A stretch of 20,935 nt of DNA, taken from contig JAKAME010000019.1 of assembly GCA_021813025.1 (NCBI GenBank), positions 1 to 20,935 of the forward strand, written 5' to 3'. Shown piece by piece: positions 1 to 6,429 of the stretch. Source of the stretch: Microcaldota archaeon (GTDB taxonomy: Archaea; Micrarchaeota; Micrarchaeia; Anstonellales; Anstonellaceae). The notes beneath the pieces are model-generated. The model saw only the letters and a program-made list of their open reading frames with translations, was not told the DNA's origin and made no database searches. The position numbers and the translations under genes are program-made. How positions within the stretch are numbered: the first letter of the stretch is position 1; each line of letters opens with the position of its first letter.

Positions 1-11
1 GCGTGGGGGTG

Positions 12-30
12 TAGGGGGCGAAGCCCCCTA
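12..30. terminator. GC-rich hairpin just downstream of metK
   Basis: Positions 12-19 (TAGGGGGC) pair perfectly with 23-30 across a three-base loop, giving an 8-bp stem. It begins 8 bases beyond the metK stop on the minus strand, so it would form at the 3' end of the metK transcript. On that strand no T-run follows, so it may stabilise the 3' end rather than terminate. On the plus strand it is followed by a T-rich stretch (ATTCATTTCT) and could end a gene entering from the left. The stem is seen directly; the role is inference. Confidence 0.4.
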
Positions 31-38
31 TTCATTTC

Positions 39-1214
39 TCAAATTCCGGCCTGCTTTTTCAGCAAAGCTGCCTTGTCAGTCTTCTCCCACGTGAATTCGG
101 GCTCCTCTCGCCCGAAATGGCCGTATGCGGCCGTCTTGCGGTAAATCGGCCTGCGCAAATCCAAATCCTGTATGATGTGCCCGGGCTTGAGCCTGAAGTT
201 CTTCTTAATCAGCTCCAGCAGCTTGCCGTTCTGCAATTTGCCTGTGCCGAAGGTGTCAACCCACAGCGACACCGGCTCGCTCATGCCAATCACGTATCCA
301 ATCTGCACCTGGCATTTTCGCGCAAGCTTGGCGGCCACCACGTTTTTCGCGATATAGCGCGCCATGTAGCAGCCCGAGCGGTCAACTTTGGTGGGGTCCT
401 TGCCCGAAAAGCATCCGCCCCCGTGCGGGGCCATGCCGCCATAGGTGTCAACTATGATTTTTCTCCCGGTGAGGCCGGTGTCTGCGGCAGGCCCGCCAAG
501 AAGCCAGGGGCCCGCGCCGTTGACTATGACCGCAGTTTTGCCTTCCTGATAATATTTTCCAAAAATAGGCTTGACGGCCTTTTCAAGCAGGTCAGCCTTG
601 AGCCGGGCGGGCGTTATTTCCTTTCCGTCCGCCCCCTTGGCGTCATGCTGCTGTGCAATGACGACTGTAGTCACCGCCTGCGGCCTGTGGTCGTCGGAAT
701 ATTCCACAGTCACCTGCGTTTTCCCGTCAGGCCGAAGGTAGGGAATCTGTTTGCTCTTTCTCACCTGCGACAGCTTTTCGGCCAGCCTGCTTGCCAGCTG
801 AATGGGCAGCGGCATCAGCTCCTTTGTCTCGTCGCAGGCGTAGCCGAACATGATGCCCTGGTCGCCCGCCCCAATGGCGTCGAGGTCGTCCTCCCGCACC
901 CCGGCCGCGATGTCGGGCGACTGCTCGTGTATGGACACCAGCACGCCGGAGCCGCGGCTGTCGAAGAAGTATTCGGGCTTGTTGTAGCCGATTTCCTCAA
1001 GAGTTTTGCGCACTATTCCCTGCACGTCCGCATACCCTTTCGTCGTGACTTCTCCCGCCACCACCACTATTCCCGTGGTGGCCAGCGCCTCCACAGCCAC
1101 GTGGCTTTTTGGGTCCTGGCGGATGAGCTCGTCGAGCACCGCATCTGAAATCTGGTCGCACACCTTGTCGGGGTGGCCTTCGGTGACGCTCTCTGACGTG
1201 AACAGGTACGGCAT
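39..1214 (-). CDS. metK: S-adenosylmethionine synthetase, bacterial type (MetK)
   Basis: Makes S-adenosylmethionine from methionine and ATP in the cytoplasm, the methyl donor for RNA, protein and lipid methylation. The 391-residue product is full length for the bacterial-type family and keeps its landmarks in register with the E. coli enzyme: GHPDK at 13-17 (His14, Asp16, Lys17), Glu42, GAGDQG at 115-120 (Asp118), and a glycine-rich GGGCFSGKDPTKVDRS loop in the second half. A Cys stands where most homologues have Ala in that loop. The start is set at the ATG at 1214, because GGAAGGAGG lies 8 bases before it and the product then begins MPYLFTSESVTEGHPDK like other MetK proteins; the frame stays open 37 codons further up but is not conserved-looking. 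Most archaea use an unrelated-looking archaeal MAT, so this version suggests acquisition from bacteria. It has its own TATA-like box, separate from hjc upstream. Confidence 0.97.
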   Translation of the reverse strand: MPYLFTSESVTEGHPDKVCDQISDAVLDELIRQDPKSHVAVEALATTGIVVVAGEVTTKGYADVQGIVRKTLEEIGYNKPEYFFDSRGSGVLVSIHEQSPDIAAGVREDDLDAIGAGDQGIMFGYACDETKELMPLPIQLASRLAEKLSQVRKSKQIPYLRPDGKTQVTVEYSDDHRPQAVTTVVIAQQHDAKGADGKEITPARLKADLLEKAVKPIFGKYYQEGKTAVIVNGAGPWLLGGPAADTGLTGRKIIVDTYGGMAPHGGGCFSGKDPTKVDRSGCYMARYIAKNVVAAKLARKCQVQIGYVIGMSEPVSLWVDTFGTGKLQNGKLLELIKKNFRLKPGHIIQDLDLRRPIYRKTAAYGHFGREEPEFTWEKTDKAALLKKQAGI

Positions 1215-1252
1215 GGTCAAAACCTCCTTCCTGCCTCTTTCATGCGCTTTTC

Positions 1253-1266
1253 GCATTAATAAATTT
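1253..1266 (-). promoter_or_regulatory. Putative promoter of metK (TATA-like box)
   Basis: Read on the minus strand this AT-rich block is AAATTTATTAATGC, centred about 26 bases upstream of a start site near 1234. That would leave a leader of about 20 bases containing the strong GGAAGGAGG ribosome site of metK. A second AT block (AATATATTT) lies at 1273-1281, just after the hjc stop. Placement fits archaeal promoter spacing; no transcript data are available. Confidence 0.45.
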
Positions 1267-1284
1267 GATTGCAAATATATTCTT

Positions 1285-1695
1285 TTAGGAATTGGCCTTC
1301 CCCTCCATGCGCAGGATGCCCTCAATGCCCGGGCTGCTTCTTTTGGCCTCCTTGGCCGAAATCGCGTACGACTTGGCGTTCTCGTGCAAAAACTGCAGGC
1401 GCACGAAAAGCCACTCCCCGCCGCTCTGCCTCCACGCGACGTAGGTGGTGATGCTGCTCCTCTCCTCCCAGATTTTCAGGTGCTCCACCTGCTCCTTCCT
1501 CAGCTGCAGCGAACCCGAATTCACGGCCTTGCACTCGAAGCCCAGCTGCTCGGTCCTGCGGAAAGCCAGCAAGTCTGGGCAGGGGCTGCCCGAGCCGGAG
1601 CCTGCGGCGCGAATGACGAGAAATCCGGCCTCCATGAACTTGTCCATGAGCTCATGCTCGGCGCGGCTGCCTTTGCGGTAAGCGTGAAAAGCCAC
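1285..1695 (-). CDS. hjc: Archaeal Holliday junction resolvase (Hjc)
   Basis: Cuts four-way DNA junctions during homologous recombination and fork repair; Hjc works as a dimer of a small nuclease-like fold. The sequence shows the family's linear order: a basic YRKGSRAEHEL segment with the conserved Gly-Ser and Glu, then AAGSGSGSPCPDLLAF with the metal-binding Asp, then FECKA with the catalytic Glu-x-Lys pair, then an LRKEQVEHL helix. The start is the uncertain part. The frame has an ATG at 1743, but no ribosome site precedes it and it adds 16 residues ahead of the usual Hjc beginning. A GTG at 1695 lies 26 bases below a TATA-like box (centre about 1721) and gives a 136-residue protein of typical Hjc length beginning six residues before the Lys-Gly-Ser, so a leaderless GTG start is preferred. 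Divergent from the CBS gene. Confidence 0.9.
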   Translation of the reverse strand: MAFHAYRKGSRAEHELMDKFMEAGFLVIRAAGSGSGSPCPDLLAFRRTEQLGFECKAVNSGSLQLRKEQVEHLKIWEERSSITTYVAWRQSGGEWLFVRLQFLHENAKSYAISAKEAKRSSPGIEGILRMEGKANS

Positions 1696-1716
1696 GCTCC
1701 ATCGTCGCGCCGAGTG

Positions 1717-1726
1717 CTTAATAAGG
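1717..1726. promoter_or_regulatory. Shared TATA-like box between hjc and the CBS gene
   Basis: CTTAATAAGG reads as a TATA-like box on both strands. In the minus direction it is centred 26 bases from the GTG at 1695 of hjc. In the plus direction the expected start site is near 1747, about 15 bases ahead of the CBS gene's ATG and just before its ribosome site. One AT-rich element may therefore serve both divergent genes. The sequence and spacing are seen; promoter activity is inferred. Confidence 0.4.
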
Positions 1727-1761
1727 TTTTCAGCCGATTGCATCCACTGGGAGTGATGCTC

Positions 1762-2310
1762 ATGAAACTCAACGTCAAGATAGGCGAATGCATGACTGTG
1801 GGCGTGCTAACCCTGCCCCTCTCGGCATCGGTCAAGTCAGCGGCGCAGCTTTTGAGGAAATCCCGCGTGGGCTCGGTCATCGTGACCGACAAGGGCAAGG
1901 CCGTGGGCATACTCACCGAGCGCGACATAGTCTATGCCGTAGTGGCCGAGGGCAGGGACGCGGGCAAGACCCTTCTCAAGTCCATCATGTCCAAGCCTCT
2001 GAAAGTCATCAAGGTCAGCCAGTCAATCGAGGACGCGGCCCTCGCTCTCAAGGAAAACAAGGTCAAGCGCCTGCCTGTCATGGACTCCAAGGGCCAGCTT
2101 GTCGGCATCGTGTCGGAAGGAGACCTCATGCGCGTCTATCCCGGCGTGGTTGACGTCATGGCCGAAACTGCCGAGATGGGGCCTTATGACAAGGAGAAGC
2201 ACGTCTACACCGGCATCTGCGAGCAGTGCGGCACCTTCGCCGAGAACCTGAAGATGGAATCGGGCAGGCTCTACTGCGAGGAGTGCATGGAAGAGGAGGA
2301 AGTGGGCTGA
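1762..2310 (+). CDS. CBS-pair protein with C-terminal zinc ribbon
   Basis: Probable cytoplasmic regulatory or sensor protein; tandem CBS domains generally form a Bateman module that binds adenine nucleotides or SAM. The 182-residue product has CBS1 at about 8-60 (SVIVTDKGKAVGILTERDI) and CBS2 at about 72-125 (LPVMDSKGQLVGIVSEGDL). It ends with a short ribbon carrying Cys153-x2-Cys156 and Cys172-x2-Cys175, followed by an acidic tail. The combination occurs in archaeal stand-alone CBS proteins, but the ligand and partner are unknown. The ATG at 1762 is preferred over the ATG two codons earlier (1756), because GGGAGTGA then lies at normal spacing. The gene is divergent from hjc with a very short gap and is followed by tandem T-tracts. 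Whether it senses SAM because metK is close is only a guess. Confidence 0.9.
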   Translation: MKLNVKIGECMTVGVLTLPLSASVKSAAQLLRKSRVGSVIVTDKGKAVGILTERDIVYAVVAEGRDAGKTLLKSIMSKPLKVIKVSQSIEDAALALKENKVKRLPVMDSKGQLVGIVSEGDLMRVYPGVVDVMAETAEMGPYDKEKHVYTGICEQCGTFAENLKMESGRLYCEECMEEEEVG

Positions 2311-2318
2311 AGATAATC

Positions 2319-2349
2319 TTTTTCTAGTATTTTTTTCTAGTACTTTTTT
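2319..2349 (+). terminator. Tandem T-tract terminator after the CBS gene
   Basis: Three T-runs (5, 7 and 6 T) follow the CBS stop within 40 bases. The unit TTTTTCTAGTA occurs twice exactly (2319-2329 and 2332-2342), followed by C and six T. Archaeal RNA polymerase terminates at oligo-T stretches without needing a hairpin, so this is a good candidate terminator. The last T-run overlaps the stop codon of the convergent squalene synthase gene. Confidence 0.6.
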
Positions 2350-3400
2350 AGCGCGAGCGAGCAGGCACCGCCTGCGCCACCGCCTCTGTTTCCATCGCCC
2401 GCACGCCGGCCCTCACTGCGCCCATGCGTGTCTCGAACCATTCCACCAGCCGCGTATCCTCGCGGCCCAGCAGGTTGGAGCGCAGCACTATCTCCCCCAC
2501 CTGCTGGCGCGTTATTTTCACCGTCTTCTCCCCATCGAACACGTCGGCGTTGTTCACGCAGGCGAGGTAGGACTCCACGGCCATGAAAAGCGGGATGAGG
2601 CAGAAGAGCCGCACCCCAAGCTCCTCTTTGGGCAGGGCGGTGACATACTGGATTCCCGCCTGCAGGTACTGCATGGCGTCGTCCACCTCCTCGCGCAGCA
2701 CGGCCATCGCCTTCGCGCGGTTTTCGCGCACCAGCAGCGTCTCGTAGTCCAGCTCGTAGCGCTCCATGACGCGCACAGGCCAGTAATACCTGCGCTTCGG
2801 CACGTCGTGCGCAACGTCGCGCAGGATGTTGACCTTCTGCAGGGCGAGGCCGAAGCGCCGCGCGCGCCCGCGCAGCTGGTCCCGCAGCTCCTTTGAGATT
2901 ATGCGGTTTAAGTAAAGCAAATCGTTGAACATGTATCCGACCACGCCGGCAACGTAATGGGCGTACTTGCTCTGGTCCGCGAATGTGCGTATGGGCCTGC
3001 GCTGGAAGCTCAGCATTCCTCTCGCCATCTCGCGGCCCCAGCGCAGGGTGACGGCCCGGACTTCCGGGGGCTGGGCGTAAAACGCTGCAGCCACTTCTGG
3101 CAGGCGCTCAATCAGCTCGCGCTCGTATGTGCAGTCTATTTTGGAGAGCATGAGCTCCCTGACGCGCAGGCTTTCGGCCCCATCGCCACTCTCGCGCGCC
3201 AGAGCGCCCAAGAGAGAAGCGAACAGCCTGCGCTTGAGCGCCAGCGGGGCGTGCGAGTCCTCGACAGTGTCTATGAGGCGGTAAATGAGATAGGCCAGCA
3301 TGGTCTGCCCGGAAAGCGGCCTTGGGAGCAGGCGGATTGCGAGGGCAAAGCTGCGGCTGACCTTCGGCAAAATATCCCAGCAGACGTCCATCTCGCGCAT
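2348..3400 (-). CDS. Squalene/phytoene synthase-like prenyltransferase
   Basis: Head-to-head prenyl diphosphate condensing enzyme. The sequence resembles squalene synthase (two farnesyl diphosphates to squalene) more than phytoene synthase. It has an early PKVSRSFALAI segment, a first aspartate motif DTVED (residues 44-48 from the start used), a central YAHYVAGVVGYMF stretch like the squalene-synthase YCHYVAG region, and LQKVNILRDVAHD (Asp195, His198, Asp199) as the second metal motif. That second motif normally ends Glu-Asp; here the Glu position is His, so activity should not be assumed. The start is ambiguous: ATG at 3400 has AAAGGGGAG just before it and gives 350 residues; ATG at 3430 gives 360 and would be nearly leaderless from the box at 3459-3465. 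No carotenoid or hopanoid partner gene is nearby. Confidence 0.88.
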   Translation of the reverse strand: MREMDVCWDILPKVSRSFALAIRLLPRPLSGQTMLAYLIYRLIDTVEDSHAPLALKRRLFASLLGALARESGDGAESLRVRELMLSKIDCTYERELIERLPEVAAAFYAQPPEVRAVTLRWGREMARGMLSFQRRPIRTFADQSKYAHYVAGVVGYMFNDLLYLNRIISKELRDQLRGRARRFGLALQKVNILRDVAHDVPKRRYYWPVRVMERYELDYETLLVRENRAKAMAVLREEVDDAMQYLQAGIQYVTALPKEELGVRLFCLIPLFMAVESYLACVNNADVFDGEKTVKITRQQVGEIVLRSNLLGREDTRLVEWFETRMGAVRAGVRAMETEAVAQAVPARSR

Positions 3401-3458
3401 GCGCTCCCCTTTCCCGCTCCCACTAGTCATTTCCTTTCATGCCTATGGGGAGCGCGAG

Positions 3459-3465
3459 ATTTTAA
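3459..3465 (-). promoter_or_regulatory. Putative promoter of the squalene synthase-like gene
   Basis: On the minus strand this reads TTAAAAT. With the usual 25-27 base spacing, transcription would start near 3436, which is 6 bases from the ATG at 3430 and 36 bases from the ATG at 3400. It lies in the 100-base divergent gap shared with the phosphoglucose isomerase gene. Confidence 0.4.
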
Positions 3466-3490
3466 GAGGCTTGCGAGTCGGGGACTCCAT

Positions 3491-3498
3491 TATTTAAT
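3491..3498 (+). promoter_or_regulatory. Putative promoter of pgi
   Basis: TATTTAAT, a good archaeal TATA-like box, is centred about 27 bases from an expected start site near 3521. That start site leaves a leader of about 12 bases containing GAGG (3521-3524), 8 bases before the ATG at 3533. Confidence 0.5.
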
Positions 3499-3532
3499 CC
3501 TCTCCTTCCTGCTCCTGCACGAGGTAGTTCCC

Positions 3533-4882
3533 ATGCCCCGCCAGCCGCTCGCTCTCGACGTTTCGGCCGCAGGCTTCGCCCCTGCCTCCCTCGCAGGCCA
3601 GGCGCCCTATTCCTCGCTTCCCTCCTATCTCTCAGAGCTGCAAAAGGCGGTGGCGCGCAAGAACTGGAACCACCCAGCCTGCTCCCTTCTTCTCCCATCT
3701 GAAGACAAATTCCTGCGCCAGTCGCTTGCTCTTGCCAAATCAACCGGCCCAGCCTCGCTGACCATTGTTGTAGGCATCGGCGGCTCCAATCTTGGCGCGC
3801 TGGCTGTCAGCGAGGCTGTTCTGGGCATGCACCACAACCTGCTGCAGCCCAAACGCCAAATCGTATTCGCCGACACGGTGGACGGCCCGTCCGTGGACGC
3901 CCTCTCGCGCCTCGCGCGCTCCCACCTCTCCTCCGGCGGGCGCGTGGTGCTCAACGTAATATCAAAATCCGGCACAACGCTTGAGACTGCGGCCAATTTC
4001 GAGCTTTTGCTGCATTCGCTGGGCGGAGCGGCTGCCCTGAAGAAGGGCCGCAAGAAATCAAAGCCGCCGCTTTCTGTAGTCATCACAACTGACGAGAACT
4101 CGAAGCTGTGGAAGCAGGCTGGCGGGCGCGGTTTCGCGCGCCTGCCCGTCCCGCCCAATGTTGGCGGCCGCTACTCCGTCTTTTCCAACGTGGGCCTCTT
4201 CCCCCTCGCGCTGGCCGGCGTGGACGTGAAGGCCCTGCTGGCTGGCGCCAAATTCATGCGCGAGCAGTGCCTCTCCCAGCCTCTCCATTCAAATCCCGCG
4301 GCGCAGATGGCCATGTTGCTTCATGCGCATGCAAAGGCCGGCAGGCCCATTCACAACCATTTCCTGTTCTCCAATTCGCTGCAGGGCTTGGGCCTGTGGT
4401 ACTGCCAGCTCATGGGCGAGAGCGTGGGCAAGGCGCAGGATTTGGGCGGCAGGCAGGTGCATGCAGGCATCACGCCAACCGTCTCAATCGGCTCGACCGA
4501 TTTGCATTCCATGGCACAGCTCTATTTGGGCGGGCCGCGCGACAAGTTCTTCCGCTTCGTTACCGTGGACTCGCCCTCCCCAGACCCGCGCGTGCCGGTT
4601 TCCGCCCCGCTTGAAGCGCTTGTGCCGCACGCGGGCGGCAAGCGGCTCTCCCAGCTCATGGAAGCAATCTCCGGCGGGGTGCAGGCAGCCTATCGCGCCC
4701 AGTCAATCCCATATGCGCAGGTGCGGCTGGCGGACTTGTCGGAATTCTCCATCGGCGCGCTCATGCAGATGGAAATGGTGGAAATGATGCTCCTCGCCAA
4801 GCTGATGAACGTCAACGCCTTCGACCAGCCGGCGGTGGAGGCCTACAAGAAGGAGACACGAAGAATTCTTTCTGAAAGTTAG
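3533..4882 (+). CDS. pgi: Glucose-6-phosphate isomerase, SIS-fold (bacterial/eukaryal type)
   Basis: Interconverts glucose-6-phosphate and fructose-6-phosphate for glycolysis or gluconeogenesis. The 449-residue protein has the two SIS domains of the PGI family: a phosphate loop GIGGSNLG at 81-88, ISKSGTTLET at 143-152, VGGRYSVFSNVGLFPL near 210-225, and LMGESVGK containing the probable catalytic Glu296. Next come STDLHS with His325, and a C-terminal VNAFDQPAVEAYKKE with the conserved lysine region (439-440). Many archaea use a cupin-type isomerase instead; this is the other type. The ATG at 3533 is chosen because GAGG sits 8 bases upstream and a TATA-like box at 3491-3498 is well placed. The open frame continues upstream to 2957, but that part is antisense to the squalene synthase gene. 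It converges with the ROK kinase gene, with only 9 bases between the stop codons. Confidence 0.95.
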   Translation: MPRQPLALDVSAAGFAPASLAGQAPYSSLPSYLSELQKAVARKNWNHPACSLLLPSEDKFLRQSLALAKSTGPASLTIVVGIGGSNLGALAVSEAVLGMHHNLLQPKRQIVFADTVDGPSVDALSRLARSHLSSGGRVVLNVISKSGTTLETAANFELLLHSLGGAAALKKGRKKSKPPLSVVITTDENSKLWKQAGGRGFARLPVPPNVGGRYSVFSNVGLFPLALAGVDVKALLAGAKFMREQCLSQPLHSNPAAQMAMLLHAHAKAGRPIHNHFLFSNSLQGLGLWYCQLMGESVGKAQDLGGRQVHAGITPTVSIGSTDLHSMAQLYLGGPRDKFFRFVTVDSPSPDPRVPVSAPLEALVPHAGGKRLSQLMEAISGGVQAAYRAQSIPYAQVRLADLSEFSIGALMQMEMVEMMLLAKLMNVNAFDQPAVEAYKKETRRILSES

Positions 4883-4891
4883 GGCAAGAAG

Positions 4892-5761
4892 CTAGGACAG
4901 AAAGCGCCTTGTCTTCGCATTCTTTTTCCCCTGCCCCAGCAGGGCCGCGCCAGTCAGGGCGGGATATGGCAGCGACACGCAGCGCACAGGCGTTTTTTTC
5001 ACAGGCAAAATCGCGTTTTGAGCATAGGCAGCCAGCACCGCCCGGCGGAGCTTTGCATTCCTCATGTATGCTCTCCCCACCGAGCCTGCCACAAGTATTT
5101 CTTCCGGGTCCAGAGCGTTGGCAAGGCCAGCCAAGCCTGCGCCGAAGCAGCCGGCCGCAGCGGCAGCCATCTTGCGCGCGCTCGGGTTGCGTGAGTGCAG
5201 TATTTTTTTCGCGTCCCATCCTTTTCTTGCGAACTTTCTCTCAATCCCAAAACCAGAGCAGCCCGTTTCCCAATCAACCCAGCCGCCCTTGCCGTCACAA
5301 ACTTTCAGATGCCCAACTTCTCCGGCCACGTTGTGCGCCCCGCGCGCGAGCCTGCCTTCCCTCACAATCGCGCCCCCGATTCCGCTGCCGGGCGCCACCA
5401 GCAGGAAATCGTCATCAGCCTTCCCTCCGCGCGCAACCCATTCCGCCAGAGCCATGCACTTGACGTCGTTTTCAACAAAGAATTTGGTGCCGAGTTTGTG
5501 AAGGCCGCCCACGAATCGCTTTCCATCCACGCGCGCAAGATTCGGCATATTGGCCAGCTTTCCATCCACCACAAAACCGGGAACCGAAAGGCAGATGCAA
5601 TCGGCCTTGCTCGCATCCGCCAATCCATAAATTATTTTGAGCAATGCTTTTGCATCTGTGCTGTGCTTGATTTCCGTCTGCCCCATTCCGCTCCAGCGCC
5701 CGCTCTGCCATAATCCGTACTGCATCTTGCTGGCTCCCAAATCCATGGCCAATACTCGCAT
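4892..5761 (-). CDS. ROK-family sugar kinase (glucokinase-like)
   Basis: Predicted cytoplasmic ATP-dependent sugar kinase of the ROK family; it could supply glucose-6-phosphate to the neighbouring isomerase, though the substrate cannot be read from sequence. In the 289-residue product the N-terminal phosphate loop is MDLGASKMQYGLW. The catalytic base is Asp99 in VENDVKCMALAE, and the second nucleotide motif is APGSGIGGAIV (about 124-133). GEVGH at 147-151 carries the first zinc-ligand His. The usual Cys-rich stretch after it (CxCGxxGC) is degraded to CDGKGGWVDWETGC, leaving only Cys155 and Cys168, so the structural zinc site is probably lost or altered. ATG at 5761 is chosen over 5776 because GAGGAG lies 7 bases upstream. 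The membrane-protein gene upstream ends 11 bases away, so the two are probably one transcript. Confidence 0.9.
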   Translation of the reverse strand: MRVLAMDLGASKMQYGLWQSGRWSGMGQTEIKHSTDAKALLKIIYGLADASKADCICLSVPGFVVDGKLANMPNLARVDGKRFVGGLHKLGTKFFVENDVKCMALAEWVARGGKADDDFLLVAPGSGIGGAIVREGRLARGAHNVAGEVGHLKVCDGKGGWVDWETGCSGFGIERKFARKGWDAKKILHSRNPSARKMAAAAAGCFGAGLAGLANALDPEEILVAGSVGRAYMRNAKLRRAVLAAYAQNAILPVKKTPVRCVSLPYPALTGAALLGQGKKNAKTRRFLS

Positions 5762-5772
5762 GGGCCATCTCC

Positions 5773-6357
5773 TCATTCCGAAGCGCCCGCCCGCTCGTCA
5801 TAGAGCAGGCCGGCCCTGCGCGCAGGCTCGCGCAGCAGCAGCAGGCCGGCCGAGCCAAGAAGCACCGAAACAACGGCGTTGTTGAGGGTGATAATCATCA
5901 CCATAAACATCGCGTTCTGGAAATCCTGCAAACCCAGCATGAACAGCCCCGCGCCGATGACAAGGCCGCACACCGCGCTGCCCGCCAGCGCGGCCAGCAC
6001 GAAATGCCCGACCTGCCGCGCGTTGATGCGCTCCTTGCCCGGCTCGCGCAGAAGCTCCCACACCTTGTATGGCACGTAGGCGAAAAGGAAATTCGCAATG
6101 AATCCGAACAGGCTGCCCGGGCCCAGCGTGCCGAAGAAGTCCGCGCCCAGGTTCCCGAACGCCGCTCCCCACGCGGCCGCGGGGCCGAACAGCACGCCGA
6201 ACAGCACCGGAACGAAGCTGGCCAGCCTCAGCTCGGTGTATCCGGGCACTATGGCAAATGGCTTGAGGGGCACCAGCAGGACGGCATACGCAAGGGCAGT
6301 AAGCAGGATGATTCGCCACTGCCTCTTGTCGCCCCACACAGAGAGTATCTCGTTCAT
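5773..6357 (-). CDS. ECF transporter S-component-like membrane protein (QueT-like)
   Basis: A 194-residue hydrophobic protein with about five to six membrane segments. The first helix (ILLTALAYAVLLVPL) is followed by VPGYTELRLASFVPVLFG, then a Gly-rich GPAAAWGAAFGNLGADFFG. This pattern of helix, conserved xELRxxxFVPVL, then GNLxAD resembles substrate-binding S components of energy-coupling factor transporters, especially the QueT-type group. The family call is by motif memory and the ligand is unknown. No ATPase (EcfA) or EcfT gene is in the window, so it would need a shared module. The ATG at 6357 is preferred: GGGGG lies 8 bases upstream, and the longer frame to 6459 would run through the divergent transporter's start. 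It is followed after 11 bases by the ROK kinase, suggesting coordinated uptake and phosphorylation, an inference only. Confidence 0.75.
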   Translation of the reverse strand: MNEILSVWGDKRQWRIILLTALAYAVLLVPLKPFAIVPGYTELRLASFVPVLFGVLFGPAAAWGAAFGNLGADFFGTLGPGSLFGFIANFLFAYVPYKVWELLREPGKERINARQVGHFVLAALAGSAVCGLVIGAGLFMLGLQDFQNAMFMVMIITLNNAVVSVLLGSAGLLLLREPARRAGLLYDERAGASE

Positions 6358-6390
6358 CCGCCAAGCCCCCAAAGGGCCAGAAAGCCAAGA

Positions 6391-6400
6391 TTGATAATCC
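6391..6400. promoter_or_regulatory. AT-rich element between the S-component and MFS genes
   Basis: TTGATAATCC is the only AT-rich block in the 72-base divergent gap. Its centre is about 26 bases from start sites near 6421 (plus, 9 bases before the MFS ATG) and near 6369 (minus, about 12 bases before the S-component ATG). It is a weak match to a TATA box and is proposed on position alone. Confidence 0.25.
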
Positions 6401-6429
6401 TGCGCTGCGCCCATCCAGACTGTGAATCT

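Noticed and set aside
117..1148. Long plus-strand open frame of 343 codons
   Set aside because: It is antisense to metK, whose residues match the family throughout; the antisense protein has no recognisable motif and arises from GC-rich codon bias.
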